Origin: Clostridiales bacterium
Lineage (GTDB): Bacteria; Bacillota; Clostridia; Lachnospirales; Bianqueaceae
Direction of reading: 5' to 3'
Length of the DNA stretch: 57,864 bases
Assembly: GCA_024689505.1 (NCBI GenBank)
Contig: JAILDJ010000107.1
Location: 1-57,864, forward strand
The notes beneath the pieces were generated by a model. That model was given only the letters and a program-made list of their open reading frames with translations, had not been told where the DNA came from and did no database searches. A program made the translations under genes and the position numbers. This document shows positions 1 to 7,660 of this stretch, piece by piece (position 1 is the stretch's first letter; each line of letters opens with the position of its first letter).

Positions 1-83
1 AGCGTCATTGACTCTTGATGTTACACTGTTCGATTTTCAATGTTCCCTTGCGCCTTTCGAGGTTGCCCTTTTTCCGAGGCGCG
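1..83 (-). other. Putative pre-rRNA leader, truncated by the window edge
   Basis: Downstream of the strong minus-strand promoter there is no open reading frame or ribosome binding site. On the minus strand the leader contains AACATTGAAAATCGAACAG, which resembles the conserved (C)TTGAAAACTGAACA segment found before 16S and 23S genes in Firmicutes. The 16S gene itself would lie beyond base 1. It could instead lead to another stable RNA. Confidence 0.5.
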
Positions 84-89
84 ATGATT

Positions 90-118
90 ATAATATCATA
101 CCCCGTTCTTATTGTCAA
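90..118 (-). promoter_or_regulatory. Strong sigma-A promoter, probably of an rRNA operon leaving the window
   Basis: On the minus strand TTGACA is followed, after a 17-base spacer, by TATTAT (-10 at 90-95, -35 at 113-118), then a GC-rich stretch around the expected start near position 83. A consensus -35 with a GC-rich discriminator is typical of stringently controlled rRNA promoters. It points away from the neighbouring gene at 186, toward the left edge, where no coding sequence is visible. Confidence 0.75.
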
Positions 119-170
119 CACCTTTTTTTAGGTTTTTTGAAGTTTTTTATTACTATTATGTTACATATCT

Positions 171-198
171 AAAAAAGCGGCCTGATCAACGGCCGCCC
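171..198 (-). terminator. Intrinsic terminator overlapping the stop codon at 186
   Basis: The minus strand reads a GCGGCC/GGCCGC stem (191-196 with 177-182) with a short loop, followed by six T residues (171-176). The TGA stop of the upstream gene (186-188) lies in the loop, so the hairpin begins inside the last codons. Confidence 0.8.
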
Positions 199-1649
199 TT
201 TAAAATCGTGATTCCTTCGATTGATTTATATGAAGGATCTTCTGTCTCCATTTCTTCGATCGTATGACCCTTCAGGCTATAGTCAGGCAACTGTCTGCGC
301 GCCTGGCGCAGCAGAGTTCGCACTTTGCTGTACGCTGCCCTTCCCACCTGGTTAGCGGGAGGAAGACTCTCCTCCATGATCTCATATGGCTCCAGTCCTT
401 TTGTAAACCCAACGACGATATCGTGCAATGCTTCTCTGATCTCTTCCGGCCCCATCGCCATCCCCTGCAAGGCCTGGAACAACTCTTTACTGACAGTCAC
501 ATGCTGCCAACCCGCGGTCTCTGCATTTTCAAAGATCTCGTGCTGAGAACACTGCTTATACCCGATCTCCACCTGTTCTCGCTTCTCCAGGATCCTGGCG
601 GCGCGTTCCGGCTCCGGGAGACTCCAATACACATCTTTCCCATCTTCGATCGCGCAGCATTCTTCATTCCATTCCATACGCTGCATCATAAAATCACAGA
701 TCTGATCGACGTCCGGCTGCTCCATCGTATAGCGATCAAAGAATTGGAGAAACTCATCCATCTGCAGCACACCATATGTGCACAGTATGCCTCGTGCAGC
801 AGCATTCCATCTAGCGTACATTTCGATGAGTCTCATGTTTTCTACTTTATCCAGCAAAGACTCGAACCACTCTCTCGCTTCAAGGGAAACGACTAGAAAA
901 CGATCCGTTTCTGTCTCATCCAGAAGCACGAATCCGAGCAAACTGAGACGCACTAAAAAGTCATAGGGCAACGTAAGGATCGACCCGTTCGGCGTATTCC
1001 AGATCTGCCGCAGTGCCTGCATCAGGTGCAGCGGCATCATACGCAGCACAAGTGTATCGTCCTCCCGCAGGGTCCTGTCAATGATATCCGCCAGTTCCTC
1101 CACATCAGGCCCATGTTCAGGATCGATGGTCTGATTCATGGAATGCAGCGTATCCACCAGTTCGATCATATCATTGGACAAGATACAATCGAACATGGTG
1201 ATTTCATCCGCTTCGACCCGCCATGCGTCCGGATCATTCGGCAGTTCCTCCGGTATATCGGCCCGTCCCTGATTCAGGTGGCCATTTCTACGCAGCAAAC
1301 GTATCTCATCGACCGGACGATCCTCTACGTCTTCTACATGGATATAGAACTGCTGCAGTTGCTGCAGGTCATACACATATAGGATCCGTTGATCCTTACG
1401 CAGGTGCAGATCTTCCAGATGGACGTCGGCGGCGGAACGGCGTCGATCCTGCATCTGCGGCGCATATAAGCCGGATTCCGACAGAAGTTTATTGTTCGGG
1501 AAGAACCCGTACATCTCAAACGTCGGAAACTCCATCCACTCGTGGATCTTCTGATGCAGCTGATCCAGCGTAGCCCATCCCGGCACCAATGCGGTGCGGT
1601 ACACCTTTGTTCCCGGCTTGTAGATCTTCAGCACATACGTCTTTGCCAT
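186..1649 (-). CDS. Plasmid pRiA4b ORF-3-like domain protein
   Basis: 487-residue soluble protein of unknown function. The first ~110 residues (LKIYKPGTKVYRTALVPGWA, then DQLHQKIHEWMEF) match the pRiA4b ORF-3-like fold, a small domain seen in many chromosomal and mobile-element proteins and often annotated as an IS1096 passenger-like protein. The remaining ~370 residues are mostly helical and acidic, with no motif I recognise. There is no signal peptide or membrane segment. It starts only 5 bases after thrB stops, so it is probably co-transcribed; its ribosome binding site (CAGG) is weak. No transposase, recombinase or plasmid gene lies beside it, so the mobile-element link is only by family name. 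Confidence 0.6.
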   Translation of the reverse strand: MAKTYVLKIYKPGTKVYRTALVPGWATLDQLHQKIHEWMEFPTFEMYGFFPNNKLLSESGLYAPQMQDRRRSAADVHLEDLHLRKDQRILYVYDLQQLQQFYIHVEDVEDRPVDEIRLLRRNGHLNQGRADIPEELPNDPDAWRVEADEITMFDCILSNDMIELVDTLHSMNQTIDPEHGPDVEELADIIDRTLREDDTLVLRMMPLHLMQALRQIWNTPNGSILTLPYDFLVRLSLLGFVLLDETETDRFLVVSLEAREWFESLLDKVENMRLIEMYARWNAAARGILCTYGVLQMDEFLQFFDRYTMEQPDVDQICDFMMQRMEWNEECCAIEDGKDVYWSLPEPERAARILEKREQVEIGYKQCSQHEIFENAETAGWQHVTVSKELFQALQGMAMGPEEIREALHDIVVGFTKGLEPYEIMEESLPPANQVGRAAYSKVRTLLRQARRQLPDYSLKGHTIEEMETEDPSYKSIEGITILKGGR

Positions 1650-1654
1650 TGTTT

Positions 1655-2542
1655 TTACCTGATCTGCGCTCCCTGATTATCGATCGCCAGCTCGCGTACC
1701 TTCCATCCCGTGATACCGGCCGCTTCCATGGAAAACTCCATCTTTCCAGTGAAAAAGGTGTTGTCCTCATCCACGATCGCCATGACCGTCGGTCCGGCGC
1801 CGCTGACGTAGACCGCATAGGCCCCGTGCGTGTAAGCAATATCGAAGACCTCGCGGGCATGCGGCATGAGTTCCAGGCGATAGGGCTGGTGTAACCGGTC
1901 CTGTACAGCGGTCCTCAGGTTCTCGTACTTACCTGTCAAGAGCGATGCGGAAAACAATGCGGCACGGGAAAGATTGAACACCGCGTCCTTATGCGAGACC
2001 TCTTTGGGCAACGCCGCTCGGGCTGCCTCCGTTTTCAATTCGTAATCCGGTATGATCGCAACGAATTTCAGGCGTGTCCGCACTTCCTGCTTGACCCACT
2101 CGACCTTCTTTCCGTTGAATACCGCAGTCACGATCCCACCCAGCAGCGCAGGCGCCGTATTATCCGGATGCCCCTCGATCTGGGCTGCCATATTGACAAG
2201 ATCATCCAAAGACAAAGGATCTCCCAGCATGGTATTGGCTCCCAAAAGCCCCGCGATGATGCAAGCAGAGCTTGAACCCAGACCTCGGGCCATGGGGATA
2301 TTGTTCGTCTGACGCAGCTTCAACCCTTTCAGCTCCCGTCCACAAACCGTAAACAGATCCTTCGCCGACACATAGATCAGATTTGTTTCATCCGTCGGAA
2401 TGACTTGCTCATCAAAGGAAGAGATATCGACATGATCGCTCTCTTCCATCTCAACATAGTTATAAAAATTCAATGCCAGTCCCAATGCATCGAAACCAGC
2501 GCCAAGGTTGGCACTCGTCGCAGGAATCTGGATCTGGATCAT
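1655..2542 (-). CDS. thrB: Homoserine kinase
   Basis: 295-residue GHMP-family kinase that phosphorylates L-homoserine with ATP, the step before threonine synthase. The N-terminus carries the GHMP start pattern (IPATSANLGAGFDALGLALN). The ATP-binding motif is GLGSSSACIIAG near residue 90, and the C-terminus has the glycine-rich YVSGAGPTVMAI motif. Length is normal for bacterial ThrB. A ribosome binding site (GGGAGG) lies 9 bases upstream of the ATG. The other threonine genes (hom, thrC) are not in this window. It sits 17 bases after the subtilisin gene and 5 bases before the pRiA4b-like gene, so transcription may be shared. Confidence 0.93.
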   Translation of the reverse strand: MIQIQIPATSANLGAGFDALGLALNFYNYVEMEESDHVDISSFDEQVIPTDETNLIYVSAKDLFTVCGRELKGLKLRQTNNIPMARGLGSSSACIIAGLLGANTMLGDPLSLDDLVNMAAQIEGHPDNTAPALLGGIVTAVFNGKKVEWVKQEVRTRLKFVAIIPDYELKTEAARAALPKEVSHKDAVFNLSRAALFSASLLTGKYENLRTAVQDRLHQPYRLELMPHAREVFDIAYTHGAYAVYVSGAGPTVMAIVDEDNTFFTGKMEFSMEAAGITGWKVRELAIDNQGAQIR

Positions 2543-2559
2543 AAGCGGATCCTCCCTTT

Positions 2560-4491
2560 TTATTTCACTTTGACTGTTTTCATATCAGACCAAGGTCCGA
2601 TAAACGTCTTTCCATCGACTTTCTTATAGGCACGCACCCGCACCTGATATTTCTTTCCGGATTTCAACTTTTTGATGGTCTTTGCCGTCTGCAACGTCGT
2701 ATTGACCTTGGTCCACGAAGACGTTCCCTTGATGCGGTAGGCGATCTGATAACGGCAGCTTCCCTTGACAGTCTTATATTTGACTGTCATCTTCTTTGTT
2801 CCTGCGACAGGTGTCAGAATCGTGACCTTAGCCGGCAGGATCTTGAACTTCTTAGTGACCGAACCGGTAAATCGTCTTTTTCCAGTGATCGTGACGCTTG
2901 CTATACCAATTATCTTATTCGCACTGTAGGATACATTGTATTCATTTCCGACCTTAAGCGTTCTCCCGTTGTAAACAACAGTTACAGCAGGCTTTTTCTC
3001 TTTACCATCATATGTAAAAGATGTGTTGCCAAGGCTCACTTTGCATTCTTTCATCTCGATCGCCCCAGAGAAAAGTCCTGTCAGTTCCGGATATCCCCAG
3101 CCAAATTCCACATCACGGCCATCAGTACCTAAATCGATAGACCTTGCCTTGGCTTCATCATATAACTTATCCCAGGATGCACCAGGATACGCCAGTTTCA
3201 GATAGGCAAAGGCAGCGGCAACATGAGGTGCTGCCATGGAAGTGCCAGATTTCGAAGTCGTTAAGACCTCAGTGGTAGATCGTGCCGCACTGATGATCTG
3301 ATGCCCTGGCGCACAGAAATCCACCTCTTCGCCATAATTAGAACTTGACCAGAGTTCAAGGGAACTCCTTATGGCCGACACTGCAATAGTCGAATCCAAT
3401 CGCGCCGGATACATGACCGGTCGACCTTCATTTCCCGCGGCACAAACTACCACGATACCTGCGTCTTTTGCCTGCACCAAAATTTCATCCAGCGGTGCAG
3501 AAGACACATTATTCGCCCCGAGACTGATGTTGATCACATCCACATCGTTTTCCAAACAATACTGAAGTGCCGTCATGATCAGTCCCCAACTGGTTTTTTC
3601 ATCATCGTCATAGACCCTCAGAGCCAGAATATGCACCTGATCCGGGGTCATATCAGCTATGATACCGCAGACATGTGTTCCATGACCTTGTTTATCCGTC
3701 AGCACATCATCGCTCATAGTAAGATCCCAACTATCCGACCGGATCACACCTTCTGGGAAGAATGGATTCTCAGGGTCTACACCGGAATCTATGACTGCAA
3801 CTGTGACCTCCTCCGATGTTGCTATACCGTTCAAATACGGATCTGCGCCCATGACAGTGGTTCCCCATGAATAGCTGTCCTGATTGCCCATACCGTTATC
3901 CAACAGATTATCAAGCGTCAGGACCTCATCCTCGTAAACATCATAATCCTCACTCAGATCTTTCTGTGCTTGCGCAGCATCTTCAGGCGAAGAAAACTGC
4001 AAGATATATTCATTATACTCTTCGTAGTAGATGATCTCGCTGGCCGCAGTATCTTCCGGCAGGCTGTCGCCGAATACGATCAGTCTCGATTCCGGATCGC
4101 CCTCCTCTAGATCCGACAAAGCTATTGCCGCTTCTTCTGCTGTCGCGACCTCTGTGACTTGTACTTCGGATTCTGTCTCCGCAGGTAATTCTGCAGGCTC
4201 CGCCTCTATAGCATCTTCAGGCGCGATCTCTTCTACCGTTTCAGCTTCTGGTTCTTCGGCTTTCAGATCCTCCGCTTCATTTTCTGCTTCGTTTTCTGCT
4301 TCGATATCCATGGTCTCGTCCATAGAATCCTCAGCTTCGAGAAGGATCTCATCCGTTTCCTCAGATTCCTCGGCATGTACCGCATTGCCTTCTTCTGTTT
4401 CTATAGCCATGATATACTGCCCTGGAATCAGCAGAGAAAGTATTACAATGTACAAGAATAATCTCTTGATACTATGCTTTATGTGCTGCAT
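2560..4491 (-). CDS. Secreted S8 (subtilisin-like) serine protease with acidic N-terminal region and C-terminal FnIII domain
   Basis: 643 residues from the ATG at 4491, chosen because AAAGGAG lies 8 bases upstream; the frame stays open to 4611, but that stretch contains this gene's promoter and the tRNA-Gly promoter. Residues 1-30 are a basic then hydrophobic export signal. Residues ~40-130 are very rich in Glu with an EAENEAENEAED repeat. About 138-190 resembles an I9-type propeptide. The catalytic domain has Asp235 (AVIDSGVD), His270 (GHGTHVCG), oxyanion Asn353 (AAGNEG) and Ser418 (SGTSMAAPHV). The C-terminus holds an Ig-like or bacterial repeat domain and an FnIII-like domain (~560-643). 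No sortase motif is seen, so it is probably released or loosely surface-associated. Confidence 0.9.
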   Translation of the reverse strand: MQHIKHSIKRLFLYIVILSLLIPGQYIMAIETEEGNAVHAEESEETDEILLEAEDSMDETMDIEAENEAENEAEDLKAEEPEAETVEEIAPEDAIEAEPAELPAETESEVQVTEVATAEEAAIALSDLEEGDPESRLIVFGDSLPEDTAASEIIYYEEYNEYILQFSSPEDAAQAQKDLSEDYDVYEDEVLTLDNLLDNGMGNQDSYSWGTTVMGADPYLNGIATSEEVTVAVIDSGVDPENPFFPEGVIRSDSWDLTMSDDVLTDKQGHGTHVCGIIADMTPDQVHILALRVYDDDEKTSWGLIMTALQYCLENDVDVINISLGANNVSSAPLDEILVQAKDAGIVVVCAAGNEGRPVMYPARLDSTIAVSAIRSSLELWSSSNYGEEVDFCAPGHQIISAARSTTEVLTTSKSGTSMAAPHVAAAFAYLKLAYPGASWDKLYDEAKARSIDLGTDGRDVEFGWGYPELTGLFSGAIEMKECKVSLGNTSFTYDGKEKKPAVTVVYNGRTLKVGNEYNVSYSANKIIGIASVTITGKRRFTGSVTKKFKILPAKVTILTPVAGTKKMTVKYKTVKGSCRYQIAYRIKGTSSWTKVNTTLQTAKTIKKLKSGKKYQVRVRAYKKVDGKTFIGPWSDMKTVKVK

Positions 4492-4534
4492 CACTGTATC
4501 TCCTTTGACGCTGTTTTTAGGTCTCGTAACTTTC

Positions 4535-4563
4535 ATTTTATCATGGCTATTCATATTTCGCAA
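4535..4563 (-). promoter_or_regulatory. Promoter of the subtilisin gene
   Basis: Minus-strand TTGCGA (4558-4563), 17-base spacer, TAAAAT (4535-4540), ending about 44 bases before the ATG at 4491. It lies back to back with the tRNA-Gly promoter without overlapping it. Confidence 0.6.
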
Positions 4564-4572
4564 CAATTTCTC

Positions 4573-4601
4573 TTGCAATTCACAGCCGTGCATGCTACAA
4601 T
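4573..4601 (+). promoter_or_regulatory. Promoter of tRNA-Gly
   Basis: TTGCAA (4573-4578), exactly 17 bases, TACAAT (4596-4601), ending 11 bases before the mature tRNA. Confidence 0.75.
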
Positions 4602-4612
4602 AGAAAAGCACT

Positions 4613-4683
4613 GCAGGTATAGTTCATTGGTAGAATGCGAGCTTCCCAAGCTTGAGAGGCGGGTTCGATTCCCGTTACCTGCT
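4613..4683 (+). tRNA. tRNA-Gly, anticodon CCC
   Basis: A 71-base cloverleaf. The acceptor stem GCAGGTA pairs with TACCTGC, followed by a T discriminator as is usual for bacterial tRNA-Gly. The anticodon stem CGAGC/GCTTG encloses the loop TTCCCAA, giving anticodon CCC for GGG codons. The T arm is CGGGTTCGATTCCCG. CCA is not encoded. A T-rich tract (TTCTTTTT) follows at once and probably ends transcription. Confidence 0.93.
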
Positions 4684-4700
4684 TCTTTTTGTGCCCAAAA

Positions 4701-6287
4701 TCAAAGCAGATGTCCCAGATCCAGCCGTAGGAGGCGGCCATCTTCCACCGCTTTCCTGCCGCCGATCCAGACCTGATCCATGCCCTCAGCCTGCCGTGCC
4801 GGATCCTCATACGTCGCACGATCGGTAAATGTCGCTTCGTCGAACAACAGCAGATCCGCCGCAAATCCTGGCACAAGTACACCTTTTTCTTTCAGACGCA
4901 TACGCAGCGCGGGCATCTGCGTCATCTTGTGCACCGCTTCCTCCAACGTCAGCAGCCGCTTTTTCCGTACGTATTCCCTTAAGAATTTCGGAAAAGTACC
5001 ATGCATGCGAGGATGCGGTGTTTTTGTATCCGCGTAGATCGAATCTGAGATCAAGATCGCATAAGGCAGCTGTGCAACGGTATCCACATCCTGCTCTGAC
5101 ATACTCAGATTGATGATCGCGGTCCGTCCCTGTTCTTTATACATCATAGCCGCCGCGAGGGAGACTGCATCTTTATAACCCGCCTGTTTGGCCGCCGTGA
5201 CCATATCCAACCCGCGCAGTGACTCAAACTCCGGCAGTATGACACCTGAGATCAGGATCCTGTCCCAACCAAGCGAGATCGCATAGTTGTCCCAATCCGG
5301 CCACTCCTGCTGCACTGACCTGCGAAACGCCAGCACGCCTTCTTCTGTCCCTAATCTTTCGAGCGCTGACTTCAGGTCACCCTGGACAAAGGCAGGCGGC
5401 AGCATAGTGGTCAGTGCCGTAGAACCTCCGGCATAGGGATAGAAATCGCAGGTCACATCCTGTCCGGCTGCACGCGCCACCTCGATCCTTTGTATCGCTT
5501 CATGGATCGCATGCCTCCAGTTCTTCATGCCACAGGATTTAAAATGCGAGATCTCCAATGCGCATCCGGCACGTCTTGCGATCTCGATGACTTCTTCAAC
5601 GCTGGCGACGAGGCTGTCACCCTCACCCCGGATATGGGTAGTGATCACGCCGTCGTACCGTCCGACCGGTTCCAGCAGCGCCGCGAATTCTTCCACTGTT
5701 CCATAACATTCCGGCAGGTACATGATTCCCAATGAAACGCCAGGCGCGCCGGCTTTCATAGCCTCTTCGATCAAAGCTCTGCCTTGCTCCAGTTCATCCG
5801 CCGTCCACGGACTGTTGGAGAAGCCTTTGACCGCGATGCGCACGGCACCCGTCCCGATCATGGCAGCTGTATCGACCGGCAGCTGCAGATCCTTTAGACC
5901 TGCCCGAAAGGCGGGATAGGTCCTGGGCAGATCGTTCCCAAGCGGTCCCAGGACCGGTTCATAATACGCGTACATTTCCTCCGTCTGCTCTGGTGCCGGT
6001 GTGGGAGAGATACCGCAATTGCCCACGACCGTCGTTGTGATCCCTTGTCTGAGCATCGTTGTGCCATATGCTGTTCCATAAAAAGGCATGATATCGCAAT
6101 GCCGATGGATGTCGATAAAACCAGGCGTCACTAATCGGCCATGGGCATCGATCGCTTCATCGGCTGTCAGATCTTTTTCTCCTTCGTATACGTCCAGGAT
6201 CCCTTGCTCGCTGAAGAGGATCCCACCTCTCCATACTGGTGCTCCTGTCCCGTCACAGATCTTTGCATTATAGATATGAGTAGTCAT
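4701..6287 (-). CDS. N-acyl-D-amino-acid deacylase / D-aminoacylase-family amidohydrolase
   Basis: 528-residue cytoplasmic metal-dependent amidohydrolase. The start at 6287 is set by CAGGAGCG 7-8 bases upstream; an upstream in-frame ATG (6338) lies in the divergent promoter. The TIM-barrel entry motif is GFIDIHRHCD with metal ligands His61 and His63. Further family motifs are VVGNCGISPTP, GVSLGIMYLPE, THIRGEGDS and EISHFKSCG. These fit the D-aminoacylase/dihydropyrimidinase superfamily (COG3653), which hydrolyses N-acyl-D-amino acids; the exact substrate cannot be read. It is divergent from a D-threonine aldolase-like gene across about 90 bases, suggesting a D-amino-acid use or recycling pathway. 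Confidence 0.82.
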   Translation of the reverse strand: MTTHIYNAKICDGTGAPVWRGGILFSEQGILDVYEGEKDLTADEAIDAHGRLVTPGFIDIHRHCDIMPFYGTAYGTTMLRQGITTTVVGNCGISPTPAPEQTEEMYAYYEPVLGPLGNDLPRTYPAFRAGLKDLQLPVDTAAMIGTGAVRIAVKGFSNSPWTADELEQGRALIEEAMKAGAPGVSLGIMYLPECYGTVEEFAALLEPVGRYDGVITTHIRGEGDSLVASVEEVIEIARRAGCALEISHFKSCGMKNWRHAIHEAIQRIEVARAAGQDVTCDFYPYAGGSTALTTMLPPAFVQGDLKSALERLGTEEGVLAFRRSVQQEWPDWDNYAISLGWDRILISGVILPEFESLRGLDMVTAAKQAGYKDAVSLAAAMMYKEQGRTAIINLSMSEQDVDTVAQLPYAILISDSIYADTKTPHPRMHGTFPKFLREYVRKKRLLTLEEAVHKMTQMPALRMRLKEKGVLVPGFAADLLLFDEATFTDRATYEDPARQAEGMDQVWIGGRKAVEDGRLLRLDLGHLL

Positions 6288-6309
6288 GTTCACACGCTCC
6301 TGTTCTTTA

Positions 6310-6338
6310 ATTATATCGCAAAGGCTTGCATAATGCAC
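6310..6338 (-). promoter_or_regulatory. Promoter of the D-aminoacylase-like gene
   Basis: A perfect minus-strand TATAAT (6310-6315) with a weak -35 (GTGCAT, 6333-6338) at 17-base spacing, in the divergent region. It overlaps the opposing promoter at 6326-6354, so the two promoters may compete or share an operator. Confidence 0.5.
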
Positions 6339-6354
6339 GCGATTCTTTTATCAT
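6326..6354 (+). promoter_or_regulatory. Promoter of the D-threonine aldolase-like gene
   Basis: TTGCAT (6326-6331), 17 bases, TATCAT (6349-6354), giving a start near 6361 and a very short leader. Confidence 0.65.
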
Positions 6355-6377
6355 AGAAGCAAGAGGTGAACTGCAGC

Positions 6378-7487
6378 ATGAATGAAATATCCTACCATTT
6401 TGCGGAAGAAAACCAATTGTCTTCTCCACAGCTGATCTATTATGAGGATGGCATCCGCCGCAATACCGAGGCGGCGATCCGAGCCGCGGGCGGTGCCGGC
6501 CATCTCTGGCCGCATGTCAAATCGCACAAGATGCAGGCCATGATCCGTATGCAGGTCGAGTACGGCATCCGTCGTTTTAAGTGCGCTACTTTGCGCGAAG
6601 CCCAGATGGCAGCGGCTGCCGGTGCGGAAGAAGTCCTCCTGGCCTATATGCCTGTCGGGCCTAATCAGGAAGCCTTTCTGCGTCTGTGCAAGACCTATCC
6701 CGCGGTACGTTTCCATACGATCGGAGATGACCTGGAGACACTGGCCCATCTAGGGGCATTAGCGGACAAACCGGTTTCCGTACTGGTCGATGTCGATACA
6801 GGACTGCACCGGACCGGAGTGCCGATCTCCGCACTGGAATCCTTCTATACAAAAGCATCCAAGCTGCAGGGGATCCGCATGCACGGTTTCCACGTCTATG
6901 ATGGAGAAAATCATCAGAGCCGCCTGCAGGATCGCATGGACGCTGTGACGCGTTTGGAGCAGGCTTTCCGCCCCATACACGATCTGATACGCTCCCGTTT
7001 CGGGCCGCAGATCGTCATCTTTGGCGGCACGCCCTCCATGCCCTGTTTTGCATCCTGCCTTTCCCATTATCAAAATGCCTACCTCTCCCCCGGCACCCTG
7101 TTTTTGGGAGACTATGGCTACAGTACTGCTTTTCCTGATATGGAGTATCCACCTGCCGCCGCGGTGCTGACCCGGGTGATCAGCCATCCGGGAGAAGGAC
7201 GGTTCACCTTGGACTGCGGAACCAAGGCTCTTTCCTGTGACCAATCCGTCCCCGGACATCTGGTGGGTATCCCTGCCGAACCTGTATTTCAAAACGAGGA
7301 GCATATGGTCTGCCGGATGCGGCAAGGCCTGGAAAGCCTGCGGCCAGCGATCGGCACCGTACTGTACATGATCCCTGCACATATCTGTACCACCACCATC
7401 TTGTATCCAAGAGTTCCTGTCATCCATGAGGGGCATCTGATCGGTTCCTGGAGCGTGACAGCCCGTGACCGCCTCACGCAATTCTGA
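6378..7487 (+). CDS. D-threonine aldolase / D-serine dehydratase-like PLP enzyme (DSD1 family)
   Basis: 369 residues, fold-type III (alanine-racemase-like barrel). The start at ATG 6378 is preferred over the in-frame GTG at 6366, because AGAGGTG overlaps that GTG and sits correctly for the ATG. The PLP lysine lies in WPHVKSHK (Lys48), the equivalent of the family motif RPHxKTHK. LVDVDTGLHRTGV is the second barrel signature. Near the C-terminus PAHICTT supplies the His and Cys metal ligands of D-threonine aldolases and DSD1 enzymes. It cleaves or deaminates D-beta-hydroxy amino acids; aldolase and dehydratase activity cannot be told apart here. Its divergent partner could release free D-amino acids from acylated forms, giving a short catabolic route. 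Confidence 0.8.
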   Translation: MNEISYHFAEENQLSSPQLIYYEDGIRRNTEAAIRAAGGAGHLWPHVKSHKMQAMIRMQVEYGIRRFKCATLREAQMAAAAGAEEVLLAYMPVGPNQEAFLRLCKTYPAVRFHTIGDDLETLAHLGALADKPVSVLVDVDTGLHRTGVPISALESFYTKASKLQGIRMHGFHVYDGENHQSRLQDRMDAVTRLEQAFRPIHDLIRSRFGPQIVIFGGTPSMPCFASCLSHYQNAYLSPGTLFLGDYGYSTAFPDMEYPPAAAVLTRVISHPGEGRFTLDCGTKALSCDQSVPGHLVGIPAEPVFQNEEHMVCRMRQGLESLRPAIGTVLYMIPAHICTTTILYPRVPVIHEGHLIGSWSVTARDRLTQF

Positions 7488-7497
7488 CGCTGCTTTC

Positions 7498-7526
7498 TTG
7501 ACAACCCGCCGGTAAAATGCTATCAT
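7498..7526 (+). promoter_or_regulatory. Promoter of tRNA-Leu
   Basis: Consensus TTGACA (7498-7503), 17-base spacer, TATCAT (7521-7526), ending 13 bases before the tRNA and beginning 10 bases after the preceding stop codon. Confidence 0.85.
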
Positions 7527-7539
7527 GAGCACTGCACAG

Positions 7540-7620
7540 GCGGATGTGGCGGAATTGGCAGACGCACCAGACTTAGGATCTGGCGCCTATGGCGTGGGGG
7601 TTCGAGTCCCTTCATCCGCA
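7540..7620 (+). tRNA. tRNA-Leu, anticodon UAG
   Basis: An 81-base class II tRNA. The acceptor GCGGATG pairs with CATCCGC and the discriminator is A73, the leucine identity base. The anticodon stem CCAGA/TCTGG encloses CTTAGGA, giving TAG. A long variable arm (CGCCTATGGCG) and the T arm GGGGGTTCGAGTCCCTT follow. CCA is not encoded. Confidence 0.95.
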
Positions 7621-7621
7621 T

Positions 7622-7660
7622 AAAAAAGTGCCTTTTGTTGATCGACAAAAGGCACTTTTT
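7622..7660. terminator. Bidirectional intrinsic terminator
   Basis: A perfect inverted repeat, AAAAAGTGCCTTTTGT / ACAAAAGGCACTTTTT, around TGATCG. It has T-rich tails in both directions. It ends tRNA-Leu on the plus strand and abuts the stop codon (7661) of the convergent fusion gene. Confidence 0.9.

Noticed and set aside
4492-4611. Upstream extension of the subtilisin gene to an ATG at 4611
   Set aside because: The stretch contains both divergent promoters and has no binding site at the far ATG, while AAAGGAG precedes 4491 and a signal peptide begins there.
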